This document shows, in pieces, positions 25,874 through 37,644 of a DNA stretch of 64,000 bases. Under the pieces are notes generated by a model, which made no database searches, was not told the origin of the DNA, and saw only the letters and a list, made by a program, of their open reading frames with translations. This DNA is from Henriciella pelagia (GTDB lineage: Bacteria; Pseudomonadota; Alphaproteobacteria; Caulobacterales; Hyphomonadaceae): NCBI RefSeq assembly GCF_002088945.1, contig NZ_NCSU01000007.1, positions 434,001-498,000 of the forward strand. Direction: 5' to 3'. The first letter of the stretch is position 1. Each line of letters starts with the position of its first letter. The position numbers and the translations under genes are program-made.

Positions 25874-26149
25874 CTGGGGTCTCCTTTTAGCTTTCTGCTA
25901 TGCCTCATTAACGACAGGGCTTGCGAGGCGTTCCAGCCACTGGGTTAATTCTATTTAAGACCCGGCAGGATCCCTTATAACACTCTGATATAAATCTGCT
26001 TTTCATAGGCTTCGGCCTGCGGTTCCCCGCCTTTAGGCAAATGCCGCACCTGCGCCCTGCGGGGCGCGGTCGGCCTGTCGGGCTTTATCCTTGCAGAAAA
26101 GCAGGGCAAACAGGGGCAGATTCTTCTCCAGTCCCGGAGCACCCGTCCC

Positions 26150-27553
26150 ATGCCTCGTCTTCCCCGCCTTCGCGGCCGTAACGCCAAGATCGTCGCCACG
26201 CTCGGGCCGACCAGCCGTTCGTCAAAGACGATCCGCCTGCTCGCTGAAGCCGGTGCCGACATCTTCCGCCTCAATTTCAGCCATGGCAGCCATGAGGACC
26301 ATCGCCAGACCTTCGACAATATCCGCACCGCTGAACAGGCGATTGGCCGCCCGCTCGCCATCCTCGCAGACCTTCAGGGCCCGAAAGTCCGCGTCGGCGC
26401 GTTTCCAGGCGGCAAGCTGAAGCTCGGCTTCAACAAGGAGTACGCCCTCGTCGCCGCGGAGGACACCGATCAGCCGGACACCATCCCCGTCCCGCATCCG
26501 GAAATTCTCGAAGCCCTCGAAGTTGGCGACAATGTCCTCTGCAATGATGGCATGATCGCCCTCACCGTCACCGCCGCTGGCAAGAGCCCCCGCGTCAAAT
26601 CCGACTTCCCGGCAGAACTCTCAGACCGCAAGGGCTTCACCGTGCGCGGCAAGGCGCTGCCCGTTCAGGCCCTGACAGACAAGGACCGCGCAGACCTCGA
26701 TTTCGCCCTTGAGCTCGGTGTGGACCTCATCGCGCTCAGCTTCGTGCAGTCCGTCAGCGACATCGAAACCGTCCAGGCCATCATCGCTGACCGCGCCCCC
26801 CTCATCGCCAAGCTGGAAAAACCGGCTGCCATTGATGACCTTGAGAACATCGTGGCCGCAGCCGATGGCGTCATGGTCGCGCGCGGGGATCTTGGCGTCG
26901 AATACCCGGCCGAACAGGTGCCGATCATCCAGCGCCGCATCGTGCGCGCCGCCCGCGCCATTGGTCGCCCGGTCATCGTGGCAACGCAGATGCTGGAATC
27001 CATGATCGACAATGCCGCCCCGACGCGTGCCGAGACGGGTGATGTCGCCACGGCCATCTATCAGGGTGTCGATGCGGTGATGCTGTCGGCCGAGACTGCA
27101 GTCGGTCGCCATCCGGCCACCGCCGTCGCCATCATGAGCCGCATCATCCGCGCAACCGAGCACGCCGAGGACTATCGCGACTCGCTGCGCCAGTTCATGG
27201 GCGACCGCAGCCAGGAACTCACCATCGACGTCATCGCCCGCGCGGCGCAGGCCCTCGCCTATGCCGAGAAGGCCGCCGCCCTCACCCTGCGCACCGGCTC
27301 GGCCCGGCGCCTCGCCCAGTTCTCAAAGCATCGCGGGCGCTACATGATCCTGTATGGCTCGCAGGAGGCATCCCGACTGCGCAAGGCGCAACTTCTATGG
27401 GGCGTCCACCCGATCCACATCGCCGATATCGACACCGATGACTGGCCGCTGACCCTGCTGAAAACCGCAGAGCTGGAAGGTGCCGTCGCCTATGCCGCCT
27501 GGAAAGGCGACGGCAGTGACGACGCGGCCTGGGAACTTGGTTTGCGACGCTAG
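26150..27553 (+). CDS. pyk: Pyruvate kinase
   Basis: A 467-residue enzyme making pyruvate and ATP from phosphoenolpyruvate. KIVATLGPTSRS, FRLNFSHGSHEDH, DLQGPKVRVG, IAKLEKPAAI (catalytic Lys), MVARGDLGVEYP, RPVIVATQMLESMI and AVMLSAETAVGRHP are all present in order. The C-terminal domain (about 350-467) is divergent in sequence, as is normal for regulatory domains. It is monocistronic. The 276 bases upstream (25874-26149) hold no gene. Confidence 0.96.
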   Translation: MPRLPRLRGRNAKIVATLGPTSRSSKTIRLLAEAGADIFRLNFSHGSHEDHRQTFDNIRTAEQAIGRPLAILADLQGPKVRVGAFPGGKLKLGFNKEYALVAAEDTDQPDTIPVPHPEILEALEVGDNVLCNDGMIALTVTAAGKSPRVKSDFPAELSDRKGFTVRGKALPVQALTDKDRADLDFALELGVDLIALSFVQSVSDIETVQAIIADRAPLIAKLEKPAAIDDLENIVAAADGVMVARGDLGVEYPAEQVPIIQRRIVRAARAIGRPVIVATQMLESMIDNAAPTRAETGDVATAIYQGVDAVMLSAETAVGRHPATAVAIMSRIIRATEHAEDYRDSLRQFMGDRSQELTIDVIARAAQALAYAEKAAALTLRTGSARRLAQFSKHRGRYMILYGSQEASRLRKAQLLWGVHPIHIADIDTDDWPLTLLKTAELEGAVAYAAWKGDGSDDAAWELGLRR

Positions 27554-27625
27554 CAGATCACCCCTTTCCGTTCCCGGTTTCCGCAGCCATAGTGAAGCTC
27601 GGCATATCAGGGCAGGAGGGTTTTC

Positions 27626-28816
27626 ATGAAAGTTCAGGCATTGGTGGCGCTGGGCGCGCTGACACTCGCATCTTGTGTCACCCAGGAGGGGGCGTCGGTG
27701 TTTCCCAACTTCTTCGAGCCCGCCCCGACCTCGGCGGTCGAAGCCCTGAACCGGTATTATGAAGACTTTCCCGAAAACCGCCTGCCCACCGCGCCCGAAG
27801 GCGTCCCGCTTCCCGCTTCTGATGCCGTCATCAGCCGGGTCCTCGTGGCCTCCTGCAATGATGAGGAGCTGGACAGCCCCACCCTGGCCCGCCTCGCCGA
27901 AGAGGAGGCAGACCTGTTCCTGATGATTGGCGACAATGTCTATGGCGACCGCGATGGGCGCGACTATGCCGTCAATGATGTCGAACTGACCGAGCTGCGC
28001 GAAAGCTTTTCAGACCTCGCCGCCCGCCCCGAATTTCAGGCCGTGCGCGCCAAATTCCCGATGATGGTCGCCTGGGACGATCATGACATGGGCGAGAATG
28101 ATGGCGGCAAGCACTTCCCCTTCAAGGTCCTCGCCGAACGGATCCACGAGACCTTCTGGGGTCTCACCGGTGAAGATGTCGGCCATTGGCCCGGCACCTA
28201 TTACGCCCGCGCCTTCGGGCCTGAAGGCCAGCGCGTGCAGGTGATCGTGCTCGACACCCGCTTCTTCCGGTCGGACCTCACCCCGACCGATGAGTACGGC
28301 GCGAAGGGCAAGGAACGCTACGTCCCGGCGCCTGCCGGCTCCTATCAGGACATGCTCGGTTCGGCGCAGTGGACCTGGCTGCAGAACAAGTTGCAGGCCC
28401 CTGCCGATATCCGCCTCATCGTCTCGTCCATCCAGGTCATGCCGACCACGCATGGCTGGGAGGCCTGGTCCACCCTGCCGGAAGAGCGCCAGCGCCTGTT
28501 CAACCTGATCCAGAAGACGAATGCCAATGGCGTCGTCTTCCTTTCCGGCGACCGCCATACCGGCTTCATCTATGAAGAGCGCGGTGTGCTGCCCTATGCC
28601 GCCAATGAGCTGACAGCCTCCTCGCTCAACGTCTCCTTCGCCACCGAAACCTCAGAGCGTGATGACCGCCAGATTGGCGCGGGCTTTCCGCCAGAGAATT
28701 ACGGCGCGGTGGAAATCGACTGGGCTGCAAGGAAAATTTCACTTGTCCTGAAAGACACCAATGGCCAGACCGCACGGCGCAATGATATTGCCTTTTCCGA
28801 GATTGGAATCGAATAA
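27626..28816 (+). CDS. PhoD-like alkaline phosphatase/phosphodiesterase lipoprotein
   Basis: A 396-residue protein of the alkaline phosphatase D metallophosphatase family with a lipoprotein signal (LVALGALTLASC, Cys at about 17). Metal-binding motifs are VASCNDEE, MIGDNVYGDRDG, AWDDHDMGENDGG and LSGDRHTGFIYE. The family hydrolyses phosphodiesters or phospholipid head groups, usually outside the inner membrane. The substrate is unknown. SD GGAGGG precedes the start. The MFS gene follows after 48 bases. Confidence 0.88.
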   Translation: MKVQALVALGALTLASCVTQEGASVFPNFFEPAPTSAVEALNRYYEDFPENRLPTAPEGVPLPASDAVISRVLVASCNDEELDSPTLARLAEEEADLFLMIGDNVYGDRDGRDYAVNDVELTELRESFSDLAARPEFQAVRAKFPMMVAWDDHDMGENDGGKHFPFKVLAERIHETFWGLTGEDVGHWPGTYYARAFGPEGQRVQVIVLDTRFFRSDLTPTDEYGAKGKERYVPAPAGSYQDMLGSAQWTWLQNKLQAPADIRLIVSSIQVMPTTHGWEAWSTLPEERQRLFNLIQKTNANGVVFLSGDRHTGFIYEERGVLPYAANELTASSLNVSFATETSERDDRQIGAGFPPENYGAVEIDWAARKISLVLKDTNGQTARRNDIAFSEIGIE

Positions 28817-28864
28817 GCGGGTCTGAAACGGGGGGCGATTCGCGGATAGGAGTCGCCAGGCGCT

Positions 28865-30103
28865 ATGGCCGATTATCGCAATGTCTGGGTACTGATTGCC
28901 GCTGTGGTCTTCCTGCAGCTGGGCGGCGGTGTGCTGGGCGTCGTTACCCCTCTCGGACTTGAGACCCTCGGCGTGTCCCCGGCTCTGATCGGGGCGATTG
29001 CAGCCGGTCACGCGGTCGGCTTCATGGCGGGCGCGTGGACCTCGTCCAATGCGATCATCGCTTTCGGCAATATCCGTGTCTTTTCCGCCGCCGCGGCTGT
29101 TTGCGGCGCGAGCGTTCTTGCCATGCAGCTCGCCCTCGACCCATGGGGCTGGACGGTCATCCGCATCATCCAGGGCGCCGCCTTTGCGTGGATGTTCTCC
29201 AGTATTGAAAGCTGGCTGAGCTCTGCTGTCTCCGCCAAGAGCCGGGGCAGTGTCAGCGGCTTCTACCACCTCATGGCCAAGGTCGCTCTCGTCGTGGGCC
29301 CTTTCTTCGTGTCCGGCCTCGCGCCGATCGATTTCAGGCCATATCTCTGGTGCGCCATTTTCATCACCCTGTCGCTGCTTCCGATCTGCCTGACCCGGCG
29401 CGGAGAGCCTGCACCGCCATCCTCGGAGTCGGTTCCGCTATCGCGCCTGTTCGAGCTTGCTCCCGCTGCCGTCATCTCTGTCTTCCTCGCCGGCGTCATC
29501 AATAGCGGAACCATGGCGCTCCTGCCGATCTATGCCGGCATCTCCCTGCCGGATGTTGCCGGTGGCGCAACGGGGGCTGCCGCCCTTGCCGCAGCTGCGG
29601 CGTGGACCGGCGGCATGATCACGCAATGGCCGGCGGGCCGCATTTCGGATGTCATCGACCGCCGCATCGTGGTTGCCATCATGGCGGCCATAGCCGGCAC
29701 GGCGGCCCTGGTCCTCGGCCTCTTCCCCAATCTGCCGGAACTATACATCCTGATCGCGCTCGGCGTCTGGGGCGCAGGCTCGCTCTCCTTCTATGGCATT
29801 GGCGTCGCCCATGCGATTGACCGCGCCGAACATGGCCAGATCTCGCGCGTCATGGCCGGGCTCCTCTTCGTCTGGGCAGTCGGCTCAGTCATCGGTCCGC
29901 CGCTCTCCGGCGTCGCCTTCCGCCTTCCCTTTACCGAGGGTGGGCTCTTCCTGCTGGCCGCGCTTCTGTCGGGGGTGCTGATGTTTTCCATGTTGTGGCG
30001 CCGCGCCGCCCGGAAAGAAGCACCCAAGGAAGCGCAGGAGCCGTGGAATATTACGCTCCCGACACTGGGCTCAACCGGTGAAATTGACCCTCGCGCCGAA
30101 TAG
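28865..30103 (+). CDS. MFS transporter (YcaD-like)
   Basis: A 412-residue polytopic protein with about 12 hydrophobic helices: [40 protein letters not shown], and a last one before [34 protein letters not shown] and [14 protein letters not shown] are the segments typical of the YcaD/YfkF-like MFS group. The direction and substrate cannot be read from the sequence. It is on the same strand as the PhoD-like gene, possibly co-transcribed. Confidence 0.88.
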   Translation: MADYRNVWVLIAAVVFLQLGGGVLGVVTPLGLETLGVSPALIGAIAAGHAVGFMAGAWTSSNAIIAFGNIRVFSAAAAVCGASVLAMQLALDPWGWTVIRIIQGAAFAWMFSSIESWLSSAVSAKSRGSVSGFYHLMAKVALVVGPFFVSGLAPIDFRPYLWCAIFITLSLLPICLTRRGEPAPPSSESVPLSRLFELAPAAVISVFLAGVINSGTMALLPIYAGISLPDVAGGATGAAALAAAAAWTGGMITQWPAGRISDVIDRRIVVAIMAAIAGTAALVLGLFPNLPELYILIALGVWGAGSLSFYGIGVAHAIDRAEHGQISRVMAGLLFVWAVGSVIGPPLSGVAFRLPFTEGGLFLLAALLSGVLMFSMLWRRAARKEAPKEAQEPWNITLPTLGSTGEIDPRAE

Positions 30104-30228
30104 CGAAGGCTGAGTTCGGCATACGGACCCACGCGGTTGCTTCAACAGATTGCGGTGTTATAAGACGCGCCAAGTTTCAAAGGGGCGGGCCCGCCGCCTC
30201 ATGCCGATATCAAAGAGGCCAAATCTCC

Positions 30229-31419
30229 ATGAACATTCACGAATATCAGGCCAAAGCCGTCCTGAAATCCTATGGTGCGCCCGTTGCTGATGGTGTGCCG
30301 GTGCTCTCGCTCGATGACGTCCAGAAGGCCGTCGACTCGCTGCCAGGGCCGCTCTGGGTGGTGAAGAGCCAGATCCATGCCGGTGGACGCGGCAAGGGCA
30401 AGTTCGTGGAAGCCGAAGCAGGTGAGAAGGGCGGCGTTCGCCTCGCCTTCAACAAGGAAGACGTGTTCAAATTTTCCGAGCAGATGCTCGGCAAGCACCT
30501 CGTCACCGCTCAGACCGGCAAGGATGGCAAGCAAGTCAACCGCCTCTACATCGAAGATGGCGCCGACATCGAGAAAGAGCTTTACCTCTCCCTCCTTGTT
30601 GACCGCGAGACCGGCCGTCCGGCCTTCGTCGCCTCGACCGAGGGCGGCATGGACATCGAACAGGTGGCCCACGACACTCCTGAGAAGATCCTGACCCTGC
30701 CGATCGACCCGACCGCTGGTGTCACCGCCGCTGACGCAGGCAAGCTCTGCGACGCGCTGAAGCTCGACGGCACGGCCCGCGAAGACGGCATGAAACTCTT
30801 CCCGATCCTCTACAAGGCCTTCACCGAGAAGGACATGTCGATGCTCGAGATCAACCCGCTCATCGTCATGGAGAACGGCCATCTGCGCGTCCTCGACGCC
30901 AAGGTCAGCTTTGACGGCAATGCCCTCTTCCGCCACCCGGACATTGTCGAGCTTCGCGACACGACCGAGGAAGACGAGAAGGAAATCGAGGCCTCCGAAT
31001 GGGACCTCGCCTATATCGCCCTCGACGGCACCATCGGCTGCATGGTCAATGGCGCAGGTCTCGCCATGGCGACGATGGACATCATCAAGCTCTATGGCGA
31101 AGAGCCTGCGAACTTCTGTGACGTCGGCGGCGGCGCCAATGCCGAGAAAGTCGCAGCCGCCTTCAAGATCATCATGAAGGACCCGAACGTCAAAGGCATC
31201 CTGGTCAACATCTTCGGCGGCATCATGAAGTGTGACGTCATCGCCGAAGGCGTGATCGCCGCAGTGAAGGAAACCAACCTCGCCGTGCCGCTCGTTGTCC
31301 GTCTCGAAGGCACCAATGTCGAGCAGGGCAAGGAAATCATCAAGAATTCCGGCCTCAACGTCATCCCCGCTGATGACCTCGATGACGCGGCCAAGAAAAT
31401 CACCGACGCGGTGAAATAA
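30229..31419 (+). CDS. sucC: Succinate-CoA ligase beta subunit
   Basis: A 396-residue ATP-grasp subunit of succinyl-CoA synthetase, which couples succinyl-CoA cleavage to NTP synthesis in the TCA cycle. [37 protein letters not shown] (nucleotide loop), MLEINPLIV (metal site), [17 protein letters not shown] and [16 protein letters not shown] are conserved. Its partner sucD is separated by a 194-codon lipoprotein gene, instead of being adjacent. Confidence 0.97.
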   Translation: MNIHEYQAKAVLKSYGAPVADGVPVLSLDDVQKAVDSLPGPLWVVKSQIHAGGRGKGKFVEAEAGEKGGVRLAFNKEDVFKFSEQMLGKHLVTAQTGKDGKQVNRLYIEDGADIEKELYLSLLVDRETGRPAFVASTEGGMDIEQVAHDTPEKILTLPIDPTAGVTAADAGKLCDALKLDGTAREDGMKLFPILYKAFTEKDMSMLEINPLIVMENGHLRVLDAKVSFDGNALFRHPDIVELRDTTEEDEKEIEASEWDLAYIALDGTIGCMVNGAGLAMATMDIIKLYGEEPANFCDVGGGANAEKVAAAFKIIMKDPNVKGILVNIFGGIMKCDVIAEGVIAAVKETNLAVPLVVRLEGTNVEQGKEIIKNSGLNVIPADDLDDAAKKITDAVK

Positions 31420-31431
31420 GGCCCGCCCCTG

Positions 31432-32013
31432 ATGCTCGCGACCCGCTCTCCTGTTCCGGCCCTGGCCGCTGGCGCGCTGCTTCTGGCAGCGTGCGACGAC
31501 GAGGCTGACCTGACGCCAACCCTTGAGGCTGGCGCCACGGATATCGAGCAGGACGGGTCGCTCGTGTCAGAGTTCGTGTCCCTGTGCGGCGACATCGTCA
31601 TCAATGGGGCCGCCCCGGCCAGCGCTGCCGGCAAGTTCGACTGGGACAAGCCGGTTACGTCCGACATGGCGCAGATGGCGGCGATGGGCGGGTATGCCGC
31701 CGACAAGCCGGAAGGCAGCGTCACCCTTCAGGTCGTCCCGCTCGATTTCCCGCACCTGCAGGGCATCACCTGCACGGTCTCCGCGCTCGACCCGATGACG
31801 GTCGACACATCGCCGCTTGATCCGCTGAAGGCCATCGACGGGTTCTCCGGCGAGGTAAAGTGGATCGGCAGCAGCGGCGACCGGACCGAACTTGGCCGCT
31901 TCAGCGGCGTCGCCTCCGACGGCGCAGTCGTCACCATCCACGCCATGAGATTCGAGGACGGGCGTTACATGACCCTGTCCATGTCCAAATCTAGGCCGGT
32001 CGATCCGGCATAA
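31432..32013 (+). CDS. Putative lipoprotein between sucC and sucD
   Basis: A 193-residue protein with a lipobox at its N-terminus ([12 protein letters not shown], Cys at about 21) and a mature part that is acidic at first ([20 protein letters not shown]). The rest is mixed, with two further Cys (SLCGD, ITCTV) that could pair in the periplasm. No family is recognised. It begins 12 bases after the sucC stop and ends 25 bases before sucD, so it is probably transcribed with both. It is a real-looking gene by codon pattern, and an unexpected insertion in a normally tight pair. Confidence 0.75.
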   Translation: MLATRSPVPALAAGALLLAACDDEADLTPTLEAGATDIEQDGSLVSEFVSLCGDIVINGAAPASAAGKFDWDKPVTSDMAQMAAMGGYAADKPEGSVTLQVVPLDFPHLQGITCTVSALDPMTVDTSPLDPLKAIDGFSGEVKWIGSSGDRTELGRFSGVASDGAVVTIHAMRFEDGRYMTLSMSKSRPVDPA

Positions 32014-32038
32014 CGAGTTACGAAATAGGAAGCACTGA

Positions 32039-32941
32039 ATGTCCATCCTCATCGACAGCAGCACCAAAGTCATCGTCCAGGGCCTGACCGGCAATACCGG
32101 CTCGTTCCACACCAACCAGGCGCTGGAATATTACGGCACCAAGATGGTGGCCGGCACGCATCCGAAGAAAGCCGGCCAGAAATGGACGGCTGACAATGGC
32201 ACCGAGCTTCCCATCTATGCGACCGCCGGTGAAGCGAAAGAAGCAACCGGTGCAAACGCTTCGGTGATCTATGTGCCACCTGCTGGCGCTGCTGCCGCCA
32301 TCGAGGAAGCCATCGACGCGGAAATCCCACTGATCGTCTGCATCACCGAAGGCGTTCCGGTCCTCGACATGGTTCGCGTCAAGGCAAAGCTCGACAAATC
32401 GAAGTCACGCCTGATCGGGCCGAACTGCCCGGGCCTTCTGACCCCTGAGCAGTGCAAGATCGGCATCATGCCGGGCAAGATCTTCCAGAAGGGCTCTGTC
32501 GGCGTCGTCTCGCGCTCCGGCACCCTCACCTATGAAGCAGTGTTCCAGACTTCCCAGGTCGGCCTCGGCCAGACCTCGGCTGTCGGCATTGGCGGTGATC
32601 CGGTCAAGGGCACTGAATTCATCGACGTGCTGGAAATGTATCTCGCAGATGACGAAACCAAATCGATCATCATGATCGGCGAAATCGGCGGTTCTGCCGA
32701 AGAGGAAGCGGCCCAGTTCCTGATCGACGAGGCGAAGAAGGGCCGCAAGAAGCCGATGGTCGGTTTCATCGCGGGCCGCACCGCACCAAAAGGCCGCACC
32801 ATGGGCCATGCCGGTGCCATTGTTTCAGGCGGCAAGGGCGATGCAGAGTCCAAGATCGCGGCAATGGAAGAAGCGGGTATCCGTGTGAGCCCGAGCCCTG
32901 CCCGGCTCGGCGATACCATGGTAGAGGTTTTGAAAGGTTAG
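32039..32941 (+). CDS. sucD: Succinate-CoA ligase alpha subunit
   Basis: A 300-residue CoA-binding subunit carrying the phosphohistidine. [65 protein letters not shown] and [12 protein letters not shown] (active His) are all present. It works with sucC upstream. A 7-bp hairpin (GCGGAAA/TTTCCGC, 32943-32962) follows directly and may modulate read-through to sucA. Confidence 0.97.
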   Translation: MSILIDSSTKVIVQGLTGNTGSFHTNQALEYYGTKMVAGTHPKKAGQKWTADNGTELPIYATAGEAKEATGANASVIYVPPAGAAAAIEEAIDAEIPLIVCITEGVPVLDMVRVKAKLDKSKSRLIGPNCPGLLTPEQCKIGIMPGKIFQKGSVGVVSRSGTLTYEAVFQTSQVGLGQTSAVGIGGDPVKGTEFIDVLEMYLADDETKSIIMIGEIGGSAEEEAAQFLIDEAKKGRKKPMVGFIAGRTAPKGRTMGHAGAIVSGGKGDAESKIAAMEEAGIRVSPSPARLGDTMVEVLKG

Positions 32942-33035
32942 TCGCGGAAAACTATCTTTCCGCATGGCGGCAAGACGAGGCCCTTAAAAAAGACCCCGCC
33001 GGGCCGTCCAACAGGTTCTTAGGACGGTAATAGAC

Positions 33036-36000
33036 ATGGCAGATGACGGTTCCCCAGTAACGGGCAAACGCAGCGCGCTGAACAGTGCGATGCTGGACAC
33101 CGCATTCCTTTATGGTGGCAGCGCAGTCTGGATCGAGAAGATGCAGGCTGCCTATGCGCGCGACCCGAATTCTGTGCCCGAAAGCTGGCGCGACTTCTTC
33201 CGCGAGCTTGGCGATGGCAGCGAAGACGCCGCCCGCAATGCCGATGGCGCAAGCTGGAAGCGCGAAAGCTGGCCCAGGCCGGCCGATGCCGACCAGGTCG
33301 CTGCCTTTGACGGCAACTGGGCTGCGCTCGAGACCAAGATTGCGAGCAAGGTCAAAGGGGCCGCGCCAGCGGCCAGCGCCGAGGATGTTGCCGGCGCGGT
33401 CAAGGATTCCATCCGCGCCATCATGATGATCCGCGCCTACCGGGTTCGTGGCCACCTCGCCGCGCAACTCGACCCGCTGGCCATGGAAACCGATGTCGAG
33501 CATCCAGAGCTTGAGCCGGAAAGCTATGGCTTCGGCCCGGGCGACATGGACCGCAAGATCTATATCGACGGCTATCTTGGCCTTGATTACGCGACCATCC
33601 CGCAGATCCTGACGATCCTGAAGCGCACCTACTGCTCCACGATCGGCATCGAATTCCAGCACATCTCGAACCCGGAAGAAAAATCCTGGCTTCAGGAACG
33701 CATCGAAGGCCCGGACAAGGGCGTCGCCTTCACACCGGAAGGCAAGAAGGCGATCCTCGCCAAGCTGATCGAGGCGGAAACCTTCGAACGCTTCCTGCAT
33801 CGGCGCTACCCCGGCACCAAGCGCTTCGGTCTTGATGGCGGCGAAGCGGCTGTGCCCGCGCTTGAGCAGATCATCAAGCGCGGCGGCGCGCTCGGCGTCA
33901 ACGAGATCATCGTCGGCATGCCGCACCGTGGCCGTCTCAACATGCTCGCTGCCGTCATGGGCAAGCCGTATGAGAAGATCTTCCACGAATTCCAGGGCGG
34001 CTCGACGCAGGGCGCGGAAGGCTTCGGCTCCGGCGACGTGAAATACCATCTCGGCGCATCCTCGGACCGCTCATTCGATGGCAATGAAGTTCACCTCACC
34101 ATGAACGCCAACCCGTCTCACCTTGAGGCGGTTGACCCCGTGGTTCTCGGCCGCGCCCGCGCCAAGCAGGCCATGGAAGCCGAAGAGACCGGCAAGCTCG
34201 ACCGGTCGACCAAGCTGCCCCTGCTGCTGCACGGCGATGCCGCCTTTGCCGGCCAGGGTGTCGTGGCCGAATGTTTCGCCCTGTCCGGCCTTCAGGGCTA
34301 TCGCACGGGCGGCACCATCCACTTCATCGTAAACAACCAGATCGGCTTTACGACCAGCCCGATGTATTCGCGCTCCTCGCCCTATCCGTCGGACGTTGCG
34401 CTGATGGTTCAGGCGCCGATCTTCCACGTCAACGGCGATGACCCGGAAGCAGTGACCTATGTCGCCAAGGTCGCGACCGAGTACCGCCAGAAATTCGGCA
34501 AGGACGTCGTTATCGACATGTTCTGCTATCGCCGGTTCGGGCACAATGAGGGTGACGAGCCGATGTTCACCCAGCCGGTCATGTACACCAAGATCAAGGG
34601 TCATGAATCGACCCGCGAAATCTATGCCCGCCGCCTCGTCGAAGAGGGGCTGGTGACGGCTGCAGAGGTCGAACAGCAGGTCAAGGATTTCGAGGGCTTT
34701 CTCGACAAGGCCTTTGACGAAGGCAAGGACCTCGAGACCCAGAAGGCCGACTGGCTGGACGGGGAATGGGAAGGCCTCGGCCTGCCAGAAGATGATGAGC
34801 GCCGCGGCAAGACCGGCGTTTCGAAGAAAAAGCTGCAGGAGCTTGGTGAAAAGATCACCACGATCCCTGAAGGCGTCGATGTTCACAAGACGCTCGGCCG
34901 CGTGATCGATGCGCGCCGCGAAGCGATCAGCTCCGGCAAGGGCCTCGACTGGGCCACCGCCGAGCATCTCGCCTATGCGACGCTGCTTGATGAAGGTTTC
35001 CCGGTCCGCCTGTCCGGCCAGGACTCAGGCCGCGGCACCTTCTCCCAGCGCCACAGCCATTTCATCGACCAGAACACCGGCGAGCGCTACACGCCGCTGA
35101 ACAATCTCGGGCCGGACCAGGCGCATTACGAAGTCATCGATTCACTTCTCTCCGAAGAGGCCGTCCTTGGCTATGAATATGGCTATTCCCTCGCCGACCC
35201 GAACTGCCTCGTCCTCTGGGAAGCGCAGTTTGGCGACTTCTCGAACGGTGCGCAGGTCTTCTTCGACCAGTTCATTTCCTCGGCAGAGCGCAAATGGCTG
35301 CGCATGTCGGGCCTCGTCTGCCTCCTGCCGCACGGCTATGAAGGCCAGGGCCCGGAGCACTCCTCCGCCCGGCTTGAGCGCTTCCTGCAAATGTGCGCAG
35401 AAGACAATATGCAGGTCTGCAACCTGACCACGCCGGCAAACTATTTCCACGCCCTGCGGCGTCAGATCCATCGCGACTTCCGCAAGCCGCTGATCATCAT
35501 GACGCCGAAATCGCTGCTGCGTCACAAGCTCGCAACGTCGAGCCTCGATGATCTCAACACCAAATCCTCCTTCCACCGCGTGCTGTGGGACGATGCCGAG
35601 ACGCCGGGCCGCGAAGGCAAGGTGAAACTCGTCAAGGACAAGGAGATTCGCCGCGTCGTGATCTGCTCCGGCAAGGTCTATTACGACCTGTTCGAGGCGC
35701 GCGAGGAAAAGGGCATCGACGACATCTATCTCCTGCGCGTCGAACAGTTCTATCCGGTGCCGCGCAAGTCGCTGATGGCCGAGCTGAAACGCTTCAAGCA
35801 GGCCGAGATGGTCTGGTGCCAGGAAGAGCCGCGCAATATGGGCGGCTGGACCTTCATGCGCGACGAGATCGAATGGACTGCCAATCAGGTCGGCTGCCAG
35901 AAGCCGCGTCCGAAATATGCCGGACGTCCCCCTGCCGCGGCCACCGCAACCGGCCTCATGTCTCAACACAACAAGGAAAAGAATGCTCTCATCGGTGCTG

Positions 36001-36044
36001 CGCTGGGCGACCAGCCGGTTGAAGACAGCATTGTCTCCGCCTGA
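33036..36044 (+). CDS. sucA: 2-oxoglutarate dehydrogenase E1 component
   Basis: A 1002-residue ThDP-dependent decarboxylase of the 2-oxoglutarate dehydrogenase complex. The N-terminal E2-binding part ([26 protein letters not shown]), [45 protein letters not shown] and [12 protein letters not shown] are characteristic. C-terminal [14 protein letters not shown] and [22 protein letters not shown] follow. It is slightly longer than E. coli SucA (933), which is common in this class. sucB begins 34 bases after the stop. Confidence 0.97.
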   Translation: MADDGSPVTGKRSALNSAMLDTAFLYGGSAVWIEKMQAAYARDPNSVPESWRDFFRELGDGSEDAARNADGASWKRESWPRPADADQVAAFDGNWAALETKIASKVKGAAPAASAEDVAGAVKDSIRAIMMIRAYRVRGHLAAQLDPLAMETDVEHPELEPESYGFGPGDMDRKIYIDGYLGLDYATIPQILTILKRTYCSTIGIEFQHISNPEEKSWLQERIEGPDKGVAFTPEGKKAILAKLIEAETFERFLHRRYPGTKRFGLDGGEAAVPALEQIIKRGGALGVNEIIVGMPHRGRLNMLAAVMGKPYEKIFHEFQGGSTQGAEGFGSGDVKYHLGASSDRSFDGNEVHLTMNANPSHLEAVDPVVLGRARAKQAMEAEETGKLDRSTKLPLLLHGDAAFAGQGVVAECFALSGLQGYRTGGTIHFIVNNQIGFTTSPMYSRSSPYPSDVALMVQAPIFHVNGDDPEAVTYVAKVATEYRQKFGKDVVIDMFCYRRFGHNEGDEPMFTQPVMYTKIKGHESTREIYARRLVEEGLVTAAEVEQQVKDFEGFLDKAFDEGKDLETQKADWLDGEWEGLGLPEDDERRGKTGVSKKKLQELGEKITTIPEGVDVHKTLGRVIDARREAISSGKGLDWATAEHLAYATLLDEGFPVRLSGQDSGRGTFSQRHSHFIDQNTGERYTPLNNLGPDQAHYEVIDSLLSEEAVLGYEYGYSLADPNCLVLWEAQFGDFSNGAQVFFDQFISSAERKWLRMSGLVCLLPHGYEGQGPEHSSARLERFLQMCAEDNMQVCNLTTPANYFHALRRQIHRDFRKPLIIMTPKSLLRHKLATSSLDDLNTKSSFHRVLWDDAETPGREGKVKLVKDKEIRRVVICSGKVYYDLFEAREEKGIDDIYLLRVEQFYPVPRKSLMAELKRFKQAEMVWCQEEPRNMGGWTFMRDEIEWTANQVGCQKPRPKYAGRPPAAATATGLMSQHNKEKNALIGAALGDQPVEDSIVSA

Positions 36045-36078
36045 CCCTGACACGACCCAAATACGAAACGGACAAGTT

Positions 36079-37620
36079 ATGACTGATATTGTAGTCCCCC
36101 AGCTCGGCGAAAGCGTCACAGAGGCGACCGTCGGCCAGTGGCTGAAAAAGGCCGGGGAATCGGTCTCCAAGGATGAGGTGCTCGTCGAACTGGAAACCGA
36201 CAAGGTTTCAGTCGAGGTTGCCGCGACGGCAGACGGCACACTGTCTGAAATCGTCGCCAAGGAAGGTGACACGGTTGAAATCGGTGCGATTCTCGGCCGG
36301 CTCGGCTCTGGAAATGGCGCTGCCAAGGCTGCCCCGGCCGCCAAGGCTGAAGCCGCCCCGGCTGCAAAGGCGGAAGCGCCGAAATCGTCCGGCGGCTCGA
36401 CCGTCGATGTCGCCGTACCCGCCATGGGCGAAAGCGTCACCGAAGGCACCATCTCCGAATTCCTCAAAAAGGTCGGCGACAGCGTCTCCAAGGACGAAAC
36501 CATTGCAGAGATCGAGACCGACAAGGTTGCGCTCGAAGTGCCTGCCACCGCGGACGGCGTGATCACCGAGCTGCTGGTTTCTGCCGGCGACACGGTCAAT
36601 CCGGGCACGGTCATCGCCCGCATCAGCGCCGGCGCCAGCGCCGGTGAGACGGTCGCCAAACAGGCACGCGTCACTGAAGGCGCGCCAACAACACAAACGC
36701 CCGCAGAGACCGGCCAGTCCGCCTCGGGCCAGGAAGACCGCCCCGTCTCCCCATCGGTGCGCCGGGTGGCCTCCGAAGGCGGCGTGAATCCCGCTGATAT
36801 TCCGGGCACTGGCCGCGATGGTCGCGCCACCAAGGCCGATGCGATCAATTATGTGAACAATGCTGCGAAATCTGCCTCTTCCAGCCAGCCGCAGCAGGCC
36901 CGCGCGCCGCGCGACATCGGCCCTCGCGAAGAGCGGGTGAAGATGACGCGCCTGCGCCAGACCATTGCTCGCCGCCTGAAAGAGGCGCAGGACACCGCAG
37001 CCATGCTCACCACATTCAACGATGTGGACATGAGCGCGGTCATGGATCTGCGGTCGAAGTACAAGGAAAGCTTCTTTGAGAAGCATGGCGTGAAGCTCGG
37101 CTTCATGGGCTTCTTCACCAAGGCCATCGTGTCCGCACTGAAGGAAATCCCCGCCGTGAACGCCGAAATCGACGGCACGGACATCATCTACAAGAACTTC
37201 TACGACATCGGCATGGCTGTCGGCACCGACAAGGGCCTCGTCGTGCCGGTTATCCGTGACTGTGATGAGCTGTCGCTGGCCGGTATCGAGCGCGAGCTTG
37301 GCAATCTCGCAAAGAAGGCACGTGACGGAGATCTGTCCATTGCAGACATGCAGGGCGGCACGTTCACCGTGACGAATGGCGGTGTCTATGGCTCGCTGAT
37401 GTCGACGCCGATCCTCAACCCGCCGCAATCGGGCGTGCTCGGCATGCACCGCATTGAGCAGCGCCCTGTCGCGATCAATGGCAAGGTCGAGATCCGCCCG
37501 ATGATGTATCTCGCCCTCTCCTATGACCACCGCATCGTCGACGGCAAGGAAGCAGTGACCTTCCTCGTCCGCGTCAAGGAAGCCCTGGAAGATCCGGAAC
37601 GCCTGCTGCTCGACGTTTAG
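36079..37620 (+). CDS. sucB: 2-oxoglutarate dehydrogenase E2 (dihydrolipoyl succinyltransferase) with two lipoyl domains
   Basis: A 513-residue E2 transferring succinyl groups to CoA. It has two lipoyl domains instead of the usual one: [20 protein letters not shown]...[11 protein letters not shown] (about 3-75) and [20 protein letters not shown]...[11 protein letters not shown] (about 112-185). Both lysines are present, separated by an Ala/Lys/Pro linker. A peripheral E1/E3-binding domain ([26 protein letters not shown]) and the catalytic core ending in [20 protein letters not shown] follow. The start at 36079 begins [12 protein letters not shown]; the longer upstream frame overlaps sucA and is rejected. 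No E3 (lpd) gene follows in this window. Confidence 0.96.
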   Translation: MTDIVVPQLGESVTEATVGQWLKKAGESVSKDEVLVELETDKVSVEVAATADGTLSEIVAKEGDTVEIGAILGRLGSGNGAAKAAPAAKAEAAPAAKAEAPKSSGGSTVDVAVPAMGESVTEGTISEFLKKVGDSVSKDETIAEIETDKVALEVPATADGVITELLVSAGDTVNPGTVIARISAGASAGETVAKQARVTEGAPTTQTPAETGQSASGQEDRPVSPSVRRVASEGGVNPADIPGTGRDGRATKADAINYVNNAAKSASSSQPQQARAPRDIGPREERVKMTRLRQTIARRLKEAQDTAAMLTTFNDVDMSAVMDLRSKYKESFFEKHGVKLGFMGFFTKAIVSALKEIPAVNAEIDGTDIIYKNFYDIGMAVGTDKGLVVPVIRDCDELSLAGIERELGNLAKKARDGDLSIADMQGGTFTVTNGGVYGSLMSTPILNPPQSGVLGMHRIEQRPVAINGKVEIRPMMYLALSYDHRIVDGKEAVTFLVRVKEALEDPERLLLDV

Positions 37621-37644
37621 GTCCTGCGCACAGACAGGCAACCG

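Noticed and set aside
35917-36078. Longer sucB start inside sucA
   Set aside because: The extra residues are a shadow of the sucA C-terminus; the lipoyl domain begins at [12 protein letters not shown].
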